DNA of 64,000 nt. Origin: Planctomycetota bacterium (lineage in GTDB: Bacteria; Planctomycetota; Phycisphaerae; Sedimentisphaerales; Anaerobacaceae). The notes beneath the pieces are model-generated. The model was not told the DNA's origin. It made no database searches and saw only the letters and a list, made by a program, of their open reading frames with translations. The translations under genes and the position numbers were made by a program. The DNA is taken from contig JACNGQ010000246.1 in the NCBI GenBank assembly GCA_014384025.1, positions 1-64,000 of the forward strand, in the 5' to 3' direction. Shown here piece by piece: positions 50,911-59,450 of this stretch; the first letter of the stretch is position 1, and each line of letters begins with the position of its first letter.

Positions 50911-53310
50911 TCAGTCTATAGTACTGGCTTCGAGTTTTGCATCCATCACCATGCAATTATGCTTCGGTAAAGTGAATAAGAAAGTAGTTCCCTGCCCGAG
51001 CTTTGATTCAGACCAGATTTTACCTCCATAGGTCTCAACGATTTTCTTCACGAGTGAAAGTCCAATACCAGTGCTTTCGAACTGGTCTTGCGGCTCAGTT
51101 GTTTGGAACATTCGGAAGATTTTATCGAAGAGTTCTTCTTCAATTCCTGGGCCGTTGTCGGCGATGCTGAACTTCCAACAAACATCTTCATCAATACAGC
51201 TGATTCTTACTTGGCCTTGTGATTGATCCATACATTTTACGGCATTGCTCAGTAGAATCTGAAAGACCCAGGTAATGCGAGTTTGTTCTGATTCGATGAA
51301 AGGCAATTCATTCTCAACCACGAGGGTAATGTTTTCCGGTGCAGAGACCATATCGATAATCTGCGGAATAAGATCATTAAGATTGACCTGCACCTTTTGT
51401 TCAGCCAGATATCCTACTCTCGAATACTGTAGGATACTATCGATCAAGTTGTGCATTCGATTCACGTGGTTCAAGATCAAATCCAACTGCTTCTTTCCTT
51501 TTTCATCGAGCTTGTCGGCGTAATCATCTGATACCAATTGCGATAATCTCTGGATCGTTCGCAATGGATCCTTCAAATCGTGTGAGACTATGTTTGCGAA
51601 GTCTTTTAGCTCAGTGTTGATACTCTCTAATTGATTGAGAAGCTCCATCTGTCTTCTCTCGGCCTTCCTGCGCTCGGCTATACCTGTAGCAAGAAGCTCC
51701 AGCTGTCTTCTCTCGGCCTTCCTGCGCTCGGTGATGTCTGTCGAGATTAGATTCACTGCTACAACCTGCTCACCATGCATAACAGGTACGACGCGTGTTT
51801 TCCATATGGTCTCTGATTCTTGCTCGCCATCCCAATTAATCTCGAAGTTGCCTACTTTCCCGGTTAGGAAAACACTTTCGATAGATTCTCTCATTATCTC
51901 TTGTTGGTCGGGCGGCATATATTCATAAATACTGGTTCCAATCACATTCTCCGGAGCAGTCCCTGCCTTAATGTGATTGAGGAACTGAATCCTGCCGTCT
52001 TTGCCCACAGCGAAGATAACATCAGGAATGTTCTCTGCCAGTGATCGCCATTTCTGCTCACTCTGGCGCAGGGCTTCCTCTGCTTCTCTTAGTGCCGCTA
52101 GCTCCTTTTTCGCTGTTATGTCATAAACTATTCCCTGAGATCCATTCGTTTCTCCGTGGAGGTCTTTAATAAAGGTGGAAAATACGGTCACGTATATCTT
52201 TTTGCCTTTGGAAGTTTTGAGAGTTAGTTCCTTGCTTTCAAAACAACCCTCTTTTAGCTCGGCCAGGAACTGTTCTCTCTCTTTCGGATCAAACCAAAAC
52301 CGTTCCGGCAGAAATGGTTGATTAATGAATTCTTGTGGTTCAGAAACCTCGAATAGTTCCGTAAATGCATGATTAGCATAGGTTATCACGTAATCCAGGT
52401 CGGTAGTATAGATGGCGCTTTTGGATTCCTCCAATAATCTGTGGTTCTTGTCTTCATCAGCTTGTAGTTTATTCTTAATCGCCATGAAGATGTCTGTTTG
52501 AGTTACAATCCCGCATAACTTCTTGCCCTCCATGATAACCAGCCTGTGAATATTCATATTTTCCATAGTCTTGCTGGCACTGAAGACAGAATAGCTGGGG
52601 GGAACACTTATCACTGGAGAAGACATTACCTCTTCTGTTTTGACATCGCGTGGATTTTTTTGCAGTGCAATTACTCTTCCGAGAATGTTTTTCTCGGTGA
52701 GGATGCCAACGATCTGCTCACCTTCCATTACTGTGATGGATGAAATATGACGGGAAGACATGATAGTTGCCGCTTCCGCTACGCTTGCTTTCCTCTCTAT
52801 TCCATATACGTTCTTATTCATTATCTCTGAAATATCTCTCCATGTGCCATAGTATGTCAGGGCCAGGGCCAGATCAGGCTGTACTACAATTCCCACCAGT
52901 TTATTCTCAGACAGGACAGGTAGGCACTTGATGTGCTTGGCCTCCATGATATTGCTGGCTTCAAGGACCGAAAAATCAGAAGGTACAGTCTCCACCGGTG
53001 ACGACATTATTACAGCAACTGCCATTCTATGTACATCCCTGGCCTCGACTACGGCTTTTTTGAGGAGATCTGTTTCGGTAAGAATGCCTTTCACGTTCCC
53101 GTTCTGAACAACAATGATGCAGGAAACGTTGTTCTCAGACATTACTACCGCTGCAGTAGCCACCGTCTCATCGGGTGAAATGGTGATGACTTCTTTTTTC
53201 ATAACCTGCTCGATTTTCATCCACTCGTGAGAAGTGGTCATCGCATGAGTTGTATAAAAGTTCCGGTTCTTAATCGGCAATAGGTCATCGAACTGTTTTT
53301 TGTCGCCCAT
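50911..53310 (-). CDS. Hybrid sensor: multiple CBS domains + two PAS regions + histidine kinase
   Basis: Repeated CBS motifs (VMKKEVITISPDETVATAAVVMSENNVSCIIVV...), PAS regions, HisKA FANIVSHDLKDPLRTIQRLSQLV, HATPase FSIADNGPGIEEELFDKIFRMF...GIGLSLVKKIVETYGGKIWSES. Confidence 0.93.
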   Translation of the reverse strand: MGDKKQFDDLLPIKNRNFYTTHAMTTSHEWMKIEQVMKKEVITISPDETVATAAVVMSENNVSCIIVVQNGNVKGILTETDLLKKAVVEARDVHRMAVAVIMSSPVETVPSDFSVLEASNIMEAKHIKCLPVLSENKLVGIVVQPDLALALTYYGTWRDISEIMNKNVYGIERKASVAEAATIMSSRHISSITVMEGEQIVGILTEKNILGRVIALQKNPRDVKTEEVMSSPVISVPPSYSVFSASKTMENMNIHRLVIMEGKKLCGIVTQTDIFMAIKNKLQADEDKNHRLLEESKSAIYTTDLDYVITYANHAFTELFEVSEPQEFINQPFLPERFWFDPKEREQFLAELKEGCFESKELTLKTSKGKKIYVTVFSTFIKDLHGETNGSQGIVYDITAKKELAALREAEEALRQSEQKWRSLAENIPDVIFAVGKDGRIQFLNHIKAGTAPENVIGTSIYEYMPPDQQEIMRESIESVFLTGKVGNFEINWDGEQESETIWKTRVVPVMHGEQVVAVNLISTDITERRKAERRQLELLATGIAERRKAERRQMELLNQLESINTELKDFANIVSHDLKDPLRTIQRLSQLVSDDYADKLDEKGKKQLDLILNHVNRMHNLIDSILQYSRVGYLAEQKVQVNLNDLIPQIIDMVSAPENITLVVENELPFIESEQTRITWVFQILLSNAVKCMDQSQGQVRISCIDEDVCWKFSIADNGPGIEEELFDKIFRMFQTTEPQDQFESTGIGLSLVKKIVETYGGKIWSESKLGQGTTFLFTLPKHNCMVMDAKLEASTID

Positions 53311-53944
53311 CGGTTTTTCTCCTGTATTTACATGTTATGTTCGTCTGTTAGCCCCTGAATTCAGAGTGCATCTGCCGCCTGCCGGGTTCCTTTATACAAA
53401 CTTGACATGACCACGGAATTTTCGTCGTCAAAGTAAAAAATCCCGTCAAAGGCGGATTGCCACGTAACTTTCAGATGTTTTAAAGCCAAATTTTGAGCTA
53501 AGTTATGAAAGAAAAAATAAATCTATCCGCTTTACACAATCTCCCTCAAGCAAATAAACATAGCTGTTCTTACAATCCATCGACTTATTCAGACAGCTAC
53601 TTTATCTTATTGCTAATCCATTAACAGGCATTTCGAACCTGATACTTAGGAATATCCTGCTCGCTTTTTCTCTCCGGCTACGCTGCAGTGATACGATAGA
53701 GAAATATATCAAACGCAGTCTTAAACCAACCGATAATATCTCACAAAACACACCTGAAATAATTAATCCTCTCTCACATATTCATCGGTCATGTTTTGGC
53801 AATTGTAGAACACAAAGATGAAATCCACTCCTCAACCCCAATAATATTGTCATCCTCGCATGTCTTTAGCGGGGACCCAGCTTTAATCGTCAATAGTCAA
53901 TCGAAATGTAGGGGCAACCCCGTGTGGTTGCCCTGATTTGCTTG

Positions 53945-53975
53945 CCCCGTTAGAGTGCTTTATACTCTAACGGGG
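53945..53975. repeat. Perfect inverted repeat CCCCGTTAGAGT(gctttat)ACTCTAACGGGG
   Basis: 12-bp perfect arms; second copy at 59166-59196. Confidence 0.9.
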
Positions 53976-54039
53976 TCATCCCGACCGAGGCGTAGCCGAG
54001 TGGAGGGATCTATTTGGATATTCGCCCGAAGGGCCTCCA
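53975..54039. repeat. Dispersed repeat GTCATCCCGACCGA...GTGGAGGGATCTATT...CGCCCGAAGGGCCTCCA, copy 1
   Basis: Direct match to copy 2 at 54451-54505, with an extra GGCGTAGCCGA-type segment. Confidence 0.85.
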
Positions 54040-54042
54040 CAA

Positions 54043-54076
54043 CTCAAAACTAAAAACTAAACACTCAAAACTAAAT
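54043..54076. repeat. Second CTMAAAA-type heptanucleotide tract
   Basis: CTCAAAACTAAAAACTAAACACTCAAAACTAAA. Confidence 0.8.
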
Positions 54077-54450
54077 TACGGCAATCTTCATTAAATCATT
54101 GCTTGGTTGTCATAAATCAACCACAATGTCTTTCCGGTTTTAGGCGGACTAAATCCTCTGCCCTGCGTAGCCTTGGCGAAGCATGGGTCAATCCCAATAA
54201 TCATTCATCATTCATCAATAATCATTTCAATGTGCTTGCCCTGATATGCGATATTATCCCGATGCATTGTTGCCGTTATCATTGTAGGGGCGGTTCGTGA
54301 ACCGCCCTCAAGACGTATCTGTACCATTGCATTGTTAAATGTAGCGGCTGGGTTCAAGCCCAGTTATCAACCGAAATGTAGGGGCAATCCCATGTGGTTG
54401 CCCTGAAAGCAAGGGATCATTTAACTTCACACAATACGCATCTCGTTTCT

Positions 54451-54505
54451 GTCATCCCGACCGAAGTGGAGGGATCTATTCAAGTAGCCGCCCGAAGGGC
54501 CTCCA
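54451..54505. repeat. Dispersed repeat GTCATCCCGACCGAAGTGGAGGGATCTATT...CGCCCGAAGGGCCTCCA, copy 2
   Basis: Direct match to 53975-54039. Confidence 0.85.
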
Positions 54506-54626
54506 TAATTTTCCTTTTGCCTTTTTACTTCTTTTCCGTTATTCTCACCCCCAAAGGCGTGAAACAACCGGGAGCGGAATCAACACAAAATATGAGATAT
54601 GAAATTGTTTGGCGGGAATTGTGGCT

Positions 54627-55085
54627 TTAGTCTGTGTTAATATCATCAGACGCACGAGATTTCTTGATACCCCATACAGAAGACGCTATCGATTCTAACT
54701 TCTTCATGAAATTGTCAACATTGTATCCAGCGATAAAAGCAATAGCTAAGTATCCGAAAGCTATAGCATCAGGCTTTGCATCAGCTTCAAGAACGAGTAA
54801 CCCTGCTTTTAAGAAAATGTAACTTATAAAACCACTTATCCCGCTTGCAATAGGTCTAAGATAATACCAAACTTCCCAATCTTTGTCCCACTCTTTTCGA
54901 ACGCATTTGTTCAAATAAACAGCCCTAAGGCAATATAAAATCCCCCCCATAATTCCAACTAAAGTGCATTTAATTAAAAGTATATTTTCTACATACCAAG
55001 AGGGCATGTCAATAAGATGGTGGCTTATTGAGAGAAACACCATGATAAATAGAGCCAAACACAAATATGTAATAATCTTAATCAT
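54627..55085 (-). CDS. Four-TM protein of the E2-E1/JAB/MBL operon (candidate effector)
   Basis: 152 aa; four hydrophobic segments (IITYLCLALFIMVFLSI, NILLIKCTLVGIMGGILYCL, IASGISGFISYIFLKAGLLVL, AIAFGYLAIAFIAGYNV); starts 18 nt after the JAB stop. Confidence 0.75.
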   Translation of the reverse strand: MIKIITYLCLALFIMVFLSISHHLIDMPSWYVENILLIKCTLVGIMGGILYCLRAVYLNKCVRKEWDKDWEVWYYLRPIASGISGFISYIFLKAGLLVLEADAKPDAIAFGYLAIAFIAGYNVDNFMKKLESIASSVWGIKKSRASDDINTD

Positions 55086-55103
55086 TTTAAAGTTCCTTTC
55101 ATT

Positions 55104-55619
55104 TTAGTTCTTAAAACTATTACGTTCCCATCCTTTTACTAATTCAATCAGACCGACTTGTCGTGAATAGACAAAAGAGCTACAAGACCACTTGGTCTTT
55201 GGATCACCTCCAATTATGAACATGATAACCTCTGGGGATTTATATGACCTATCTTCCGCATTACTCTTGATCTGGCAGATATCAGTGGAACTGGGATTTG
55301 GTTTTGCAAATGGATGAAAATGCCATTCTCCAAGATAGTACCTACGCTCTTTTACATACCATAAACTGTTGATCCATTGTTGGAGCCCTTTAATTCCTCG
55401 TCGGAAAAATGTTCTCTTGCAAGTAGAGTCTCTTGGAGGTCCGGAACAGTCTGTTACAATGGCACAATTTTGACGTCGGTTGTAGTAACCAACCATAATT
55501 CCACCTGTCTCAAATGCACAATTGTTTTTGCAGAACGTTATTGCCTTTTGTAACACTTGAGCAGAGATTCTAACTCCATATCTACCACAAGGTGACCATG
55601 CTTCGTAATTTTGGATCAT
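55104..55619 (-). CDS. JAB/MPN (Mov34)-family isopeptidase-like protein
   Basis: FETGGIMVGYYNRRQNCAIVTDCSGPP and YYLGEWHFHPFAKPNPSSTDI, matching E...HxHP...SxxD. Confidence 0.88.
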   Translation of the reverse strand: MIQNYEAWSPCGRYGVRISAQVLQKAITFCKNNCAFETGGIMVGYYNRRQNCAIVTDCSGPPRDSTCKRTFFRRGIKGLQQWINSLWYVKERRYYLGEWHFHPFAKPNPSSTDICQIKSNAEDRSYKSPEVIMFIIGGDPKTKWSCSSFVYSRQVGLIELVKGWERNSFKN

Positions 55620-55620
55620 G

Positions 55621-57441
55621 TCATTTTTCGAAAATCAGTTTAATTCCACAAAATTTCTCATTTTCCTTAATCTGCTCGAAAACGGCGAATTTCGTTCTAT
55701 CGTGTTGTATTTTCATGTGCTCATCTAAATATTTCAATGCAGTACTAGCTGCCAGCCACATATCATCGACTCTTGCAGGAAAAGCTGGGTGCCAACATCC
55801 TGTTCCTGCTCTAGGTAATTCCATGCCACACATGTCGTCAATTTCCTTCTCTAGCCATTCCTTCATCAAATCTAGAAAGATTACATTAGGAAATGCTTTC
55901 TTCCTCGCTATAAATAAATATAATCTCTTGGCTTTGAATCCTACAGACACGGAACAGAATAATTTTTCTCCACCCCACACAAAGCCTCCACAATAGTGTA
56001 TAACTTCATCATTCGCTGTGCAATCAATAATTATATCTGCTTCTCTCAATTTTTCCTTATCATTATCATCAATGTCTTCTAAGTTATTCGCAATTTCTCT
56101 CACTTTTGCGTAAGGTAATATTTTCAAAAGATGTTTTTTTAGGCACGTCGCCTTTGCCAAACCAACATCTTCAAGTCCAAGTGTATGCCGTACTAGATTG
56201 CCAGCTTCAAGAATTTCTTTGTCCACAATTGTAAGTTGATGTACACTCCCTCTTACAAGCAATTCAGACATCATAGAGCCAAGTGAACCGGCTCCTATTA
56301 TGACTACTCGCGAAGTTGTAAGCTCACTCGAGTATCGACCCCTACATGCTATTTCTTCAGAGTTCCAGTTTTCACATTTTTGCCAATCCACAGGCTCACT
56401 TCCGCTTAATAATTTTCTGTCTCGCATTTGATATCCTATCTCGTTCGCCCTAAAACCAGGCGCGCTAAAATTTTTATGGGATAATACCGGCAATAGTAAT
56501 GCTTGCCAATATAACTGCAATGGTTTCGATCCAATCTTATCTGGGATTGGAAAACCCAGTAAAGCGATGTGTTGTGTTCCATCTCTTATCTTTCTAGATA
56601 CGTTTCCAATTAGACGACGGATATCTTTTCCTTGAGTTTTGGCAGCATCAATCAATTCTTTCCAAGTTCTGGGTGCCTGCCAGGGAGGAAGAACAATCGG
56701 CCTTTCGAAAATCATCCATATTCCTATCACTTTGTCCTTTATCGAGGCATTAACAAAGTCTCCCCATTCTGAATGCAGTAATTCCTCATTTTTTAAATTC
56801 ATAATCCTCTGAACAATAAGTTTTGCGATAGGTTTTTCAAGTGAAGTTAGCTCCAAGATTCCACTATTAGTATTTACATTCGCCCAAACTTTTGCAAAGG
56901 TATCTCTCGATTCTGAAAAAACTATTGTAATCGGTTCCGGTCCTGTAGGGTAATCTGGGACCTCGAAATAATTCCCAATTTCGACAAGCGTTCCGTTTGC
57001 AGCGTGTTCCAACCATTCAAGAGCCCTCATAAAATGCCACTTCAGTCGCTTACTAGCTTCATATGGCTCCTCGCTATATGCGCTTCTTCCAGTCTTGTAT
57101 AGGCTTGTATTTACACAGATATTACCGTTTCTCCACGGTAAATCATCTTTGATATTCCCATTATGTATCTGGTGTTGAAATGTTCTTGTCAATCCCCCTT
57201 TTTTAGCCGGATAGAATTTTATGTCTCCCAGAGGATATGCCCCGTCTATAAGGACATACCAAAATGTCTCATTAGGAACAAGCTCGGGATTTGAAGAGTC
57301 AATTCGCAGGCAACAACAAACCGTCCATTTCTTCTTGAAATCGTTCCACTTGAGATTCCGTACAATGGTTACGCGCGACAGGCTATATAATGCGCGCTCG
57401 CCATCAATCAATACTCTGGTTTTCGACTGCCCTCCTTTCAT
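55621..57441 (-). CDS. E2-E1 fusion: N-terminal UBC/E2-like domain + C-terminal ThiF/E1 adenylyltransferase
   Basis: E2-like YPLGDIKFYPAKKGGLTRTFQHQIHNGNIKDDLPWRNGNICVN; E1 VVIIGAGSLGSMMSELLVRGSVHQLTIVDKEILEAGNLVRHTLGLEDVGLAKA; IIDCTANDEV; GTGCWHPAFPARVDDMWLAA. Confidence 0.88.
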   Translation of the reverse strand: MKGGQSKTRVLIDGERALYSLSRVTIVRNLKWNDFKKKWTVCCCLRIDSSNPELVPNETFWYVLIDGAYPLGDIKFYPAKKGGLTRTFQHQIHNGNIKDDLPWRNGNICVNTSLYKTGRSAYSEEPYEASKRLKWHFMRALEWLEHAANGTLVEIGNYFEVPDYPTGPEPITIVFSESRDTFAKVWANVNTNSGILELTSLEKPIAKLIVQRIMNLKNEELLHSEWGDFVNASIKDKVIGIWMIFERPIVLPPWQAPRTWKELIDAAKTQGKDIRRLIGNVSRKIRDGTQHIALLGFPIPDKIGSKPLQLYWQALLLPVLSHKNFSAPGFRANEIGYQMRDRKLLSGSEPVDWQKCENWNSEEIACRGRYSSELTTSRVVIIGAGSLGSMMSELLVRGSVHQLTIVDKEILEAGNLVRHTLGLEDVGLAKATCLKKHLLKILPYAKVREIANNLEDIDDNDKEKLREADIIIDCTANDEVIHYCGGFVWGGEKLFCSVSVGFKAKRLYLFIARKKAFPNVIFLDLMKEWLEKEIDDMCGMELPRAGTGCWHPAFPARVDDMWLAASTALKYLDEHMKIQHDRTKFAVFEQIKENEKFCGIKLIFEK

Positions 57442-58574
57442 CAAGCAAACGTAGCCCCTCCAATCCGCGATAGCTCTCTTCTTTTTGTGTACCCCCCCGG
57501 ACTCAGCTTACTCCCCTTCCCATCGTCTTCAAAGCCAGGGCCTGATTCGTCCACCACAATCACTATTGGTTTTGGTTTATCACTCGTCGGCGTACTCATT
57601 GTTACAAGGAATTCACCTGACTTATCTCTTGCAACATCTTCATAATAAGCGGCTGCTTGCTTATGAGGTGGAAGGTCAGTATCTTCTTCAGGTATTTTTT
57701 TACTTGAAGAAATTAGATAGCAATCGTCTTGTCCCTGCTCAAAAAGGTACTTTACATCATCAGTAGGCTCTGTCTTATCTTTCCCCTTTTCATTTGAAAG
57801 TGCCTTATAACTACAATGGTGTGATATGCTGAAAATATCCCATATTAGACGCTCTATCCTATTTTTCTGCTTTGTCTTGTAGACGATTTTTTCCCATACA
57901 TCGTATGTCGTGTCCGCACTGAAAAAAGCTCTTGAGCACGTATCTCCTTCGAAAAACGTAATATGGAAAACAAGGCTTGCCTTGTTTTGATCAATCTCTT
58001 CGTTGTCCACTTGAAAGGAAAATGGTGCATGAATAAAAATTTCTGCTTGATCATTTTCCTTTGTAAAACCGGGTACACAATTTCCCGCTGTTGTGATCAA
58101 ATGTTTCCTTTCCTTTGGTTTGATATTTTTGCTTTTTAACCAGTCATCAAGGGCATTTGGCTGACTAAATACCCTAATCCCTTTGCCCTCTATTAGTCTA
58201 TGCCTTGCTTCCTGACGAATTATTCGTGCAGAATCCTTTAGTCGTTCCTCTAAAATGTAGCATGCTGGGACCCATATCTCTTTTATCTTTATCCGATCTT
58301 CTCCTTGATATTCTTCAGCATGATCCAACCAGAAGAATTCTTCTGCACCTAAGACATGGTCGCTGTCTCGGTGGGTAAAAGCTAACACATCAAAATAATC
58401 ACGCCCTTTATCCTCTAAAACAGCGCTAAGCTCTTCTGGTAACTTTACTCTCTTGTCTTCTTCATCATCATTTTCTTTGCCTTTAAAGTAGTCTATTAAC
58501 ATAAGTCTTTCATCAGCAAACTCTATTAGGCTACAATCTGCGTTTCCAAGTGGATAAAAAGTGATAGTCGCCAT
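57441..58574 (-). CDS. ComEC/Rec2-like metallo-beta-lactamase-fold protein
   Basis: MATITFYPLGNADCSLIEFADERLMLIDYF; metal motif AFTHRDSDHVLGAEEF; AFFSADTTYDVWEKIV; DIFSISHHCSYKAL. Its stop overlaps the next start (TGATG). Confidence 0.85.
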   Translation of the reverse strand: MATITFYPLGNADCSLIEFADERLMLIDYFKGKENDDEEDKRVKLPEELSAVLEDKGRDYFDVLAFTHRDSDHVLGAEEFFWLDHAEEYQGEDRIKIKEIWVPACYILEERLKDSARIIRQEARHRLIEGKGIRVFSQPNALDDWLKSKNIKPKERKHLITTAGNCVPGFTKENDQAEIFIHAPFSFQVDNEEIDQNKASLVFHITFFEGDTCSRAFFSADTTYDVWEKIVYKTKQKNRIERLIWDIFSISHHCSYKALSNEKGKDKTEPTDDVKYLFEQGQDDCYLISSSKKIPEEDTDLPPHKQAAAYYEDVARDKSGEFLVTMSTPTSDKPKPIVIVVDESGPGFEDDGKGSKLSPGGYTKRRELSRIGGATFA

Positions 58575-58836
58575 AATATTTCTCCTAAAAAATTAAAGTA
58601 ATTCATATAAAAACCTTAAAATTGTGGAATCAGTTCTGAAATGAAAAGCGGTGTGTCTAATTTCTTAGGCAACGCCGACCATCCATGTCAGCAGCCCTTG
58701 TTTTAAATGTAATCATTTAATATACGCAAATATCGTGCCAATTACATTGTTATGGGACGATGCTCTTGCAACTCTTTTTCTATACAAAACTTACAAGCAT
58801 TCTTCGTTTTTTCAATCATTTGTCAATGCTATATTT

Positions 58837-58853
58837 ACTGCCATGTTGGCAGT
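58837..58853. promoter_or_regulatory. Candidate palindromic operator upstream of the MBL/E2-E1/JAB operon
   Basis: ACTGCCA-TGT-TGGCAGT, 7-bp perfect arms. Confidence 0.3.
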
Positions 58854-59143
58854 CATATATACCAATCGAATATGTTGCCTAACACAGAGAAAACAGCGCA
58901 AACACTAAGCGCTTCTATTAATAATGGCGTTTCTGAGCCTGCAAATATTGATTGTTTTATCTTAAATTTCCCGAAAAATCAGCAAAAAACGTAAATAGAT
59001 ACCCATTTTTCAGTCAAAAACGCTCACTCTTAAAAACAAAAATCTGAATTTTCAAAATTTTTTATCTCCTTCCAATATAACGACTTACGGACTCCGGGCC
59101 CCGGAATACGACCAAATTTTCGACTCAAAACTGCACACTCGTC

Positions 59144-59215
59144 TAATTATAGAGGCAGTGCCTTGCCCCGTTAGAGTGCCTTATACTCTAATGGGGTTTT
59201 TCTGCCTCGAATTAG
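59144..59215. repeat. Nested long hairpin with core CCCCGTTAGAGT...ACTCTAATGGGG
   Basis: Outer arms CTAAT/ATTAG and GAGGCAG/CTGCCTC enclose a second copy of the 53945 hairpin, followed by T5. Confidence 0.85.
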
Positions 59216-59450
59216 GAGTTTTGAATTTGAGTCATTTGGATTTTGATATTGTTTCGGATTTCGGGACCTGTCCTGAGCAGGGTCGAAGGATTCGGATTTC
59301 GAGTTTATGCTATATAAATTCTACGAATTCTTACGTACGAATTTATAAGCAAATTATGCAAAACAAACCCAATTTCAGAAATGGCAAAATGAACATAAAT
59401 ATAGACATGACAAGCATATACATGATTTTTTCCGCTGGCTCAGGCCAAAA

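Larger units (their letters stand above)
53902..54405. repeat. Cluster of GTAGGGGC-headed hairpin repeats (53902-53935, ~54285-54310, 54372-54405)
   Basis: GTAGGGGCAACCccgtgtGGTTGCCC; GTAGGGGCGGTTCgtGAACCGCCC; GTAGGGGCAATCCcatgtggttGCCC. Confidence 0.85.

Noticed and set aside
53330-54620. Insertion sequence or transposon
   Set aside because: Repeats are short and no transposase-like ORF is present; only a REP/MITE-like interpretation remains.
54627-58574. Standard type II CBASS or Bil system
   Set aside because: No CD-NTase, cap effector or ubiquitin-like gene is readable in the operon, so the named systems were not assigned.
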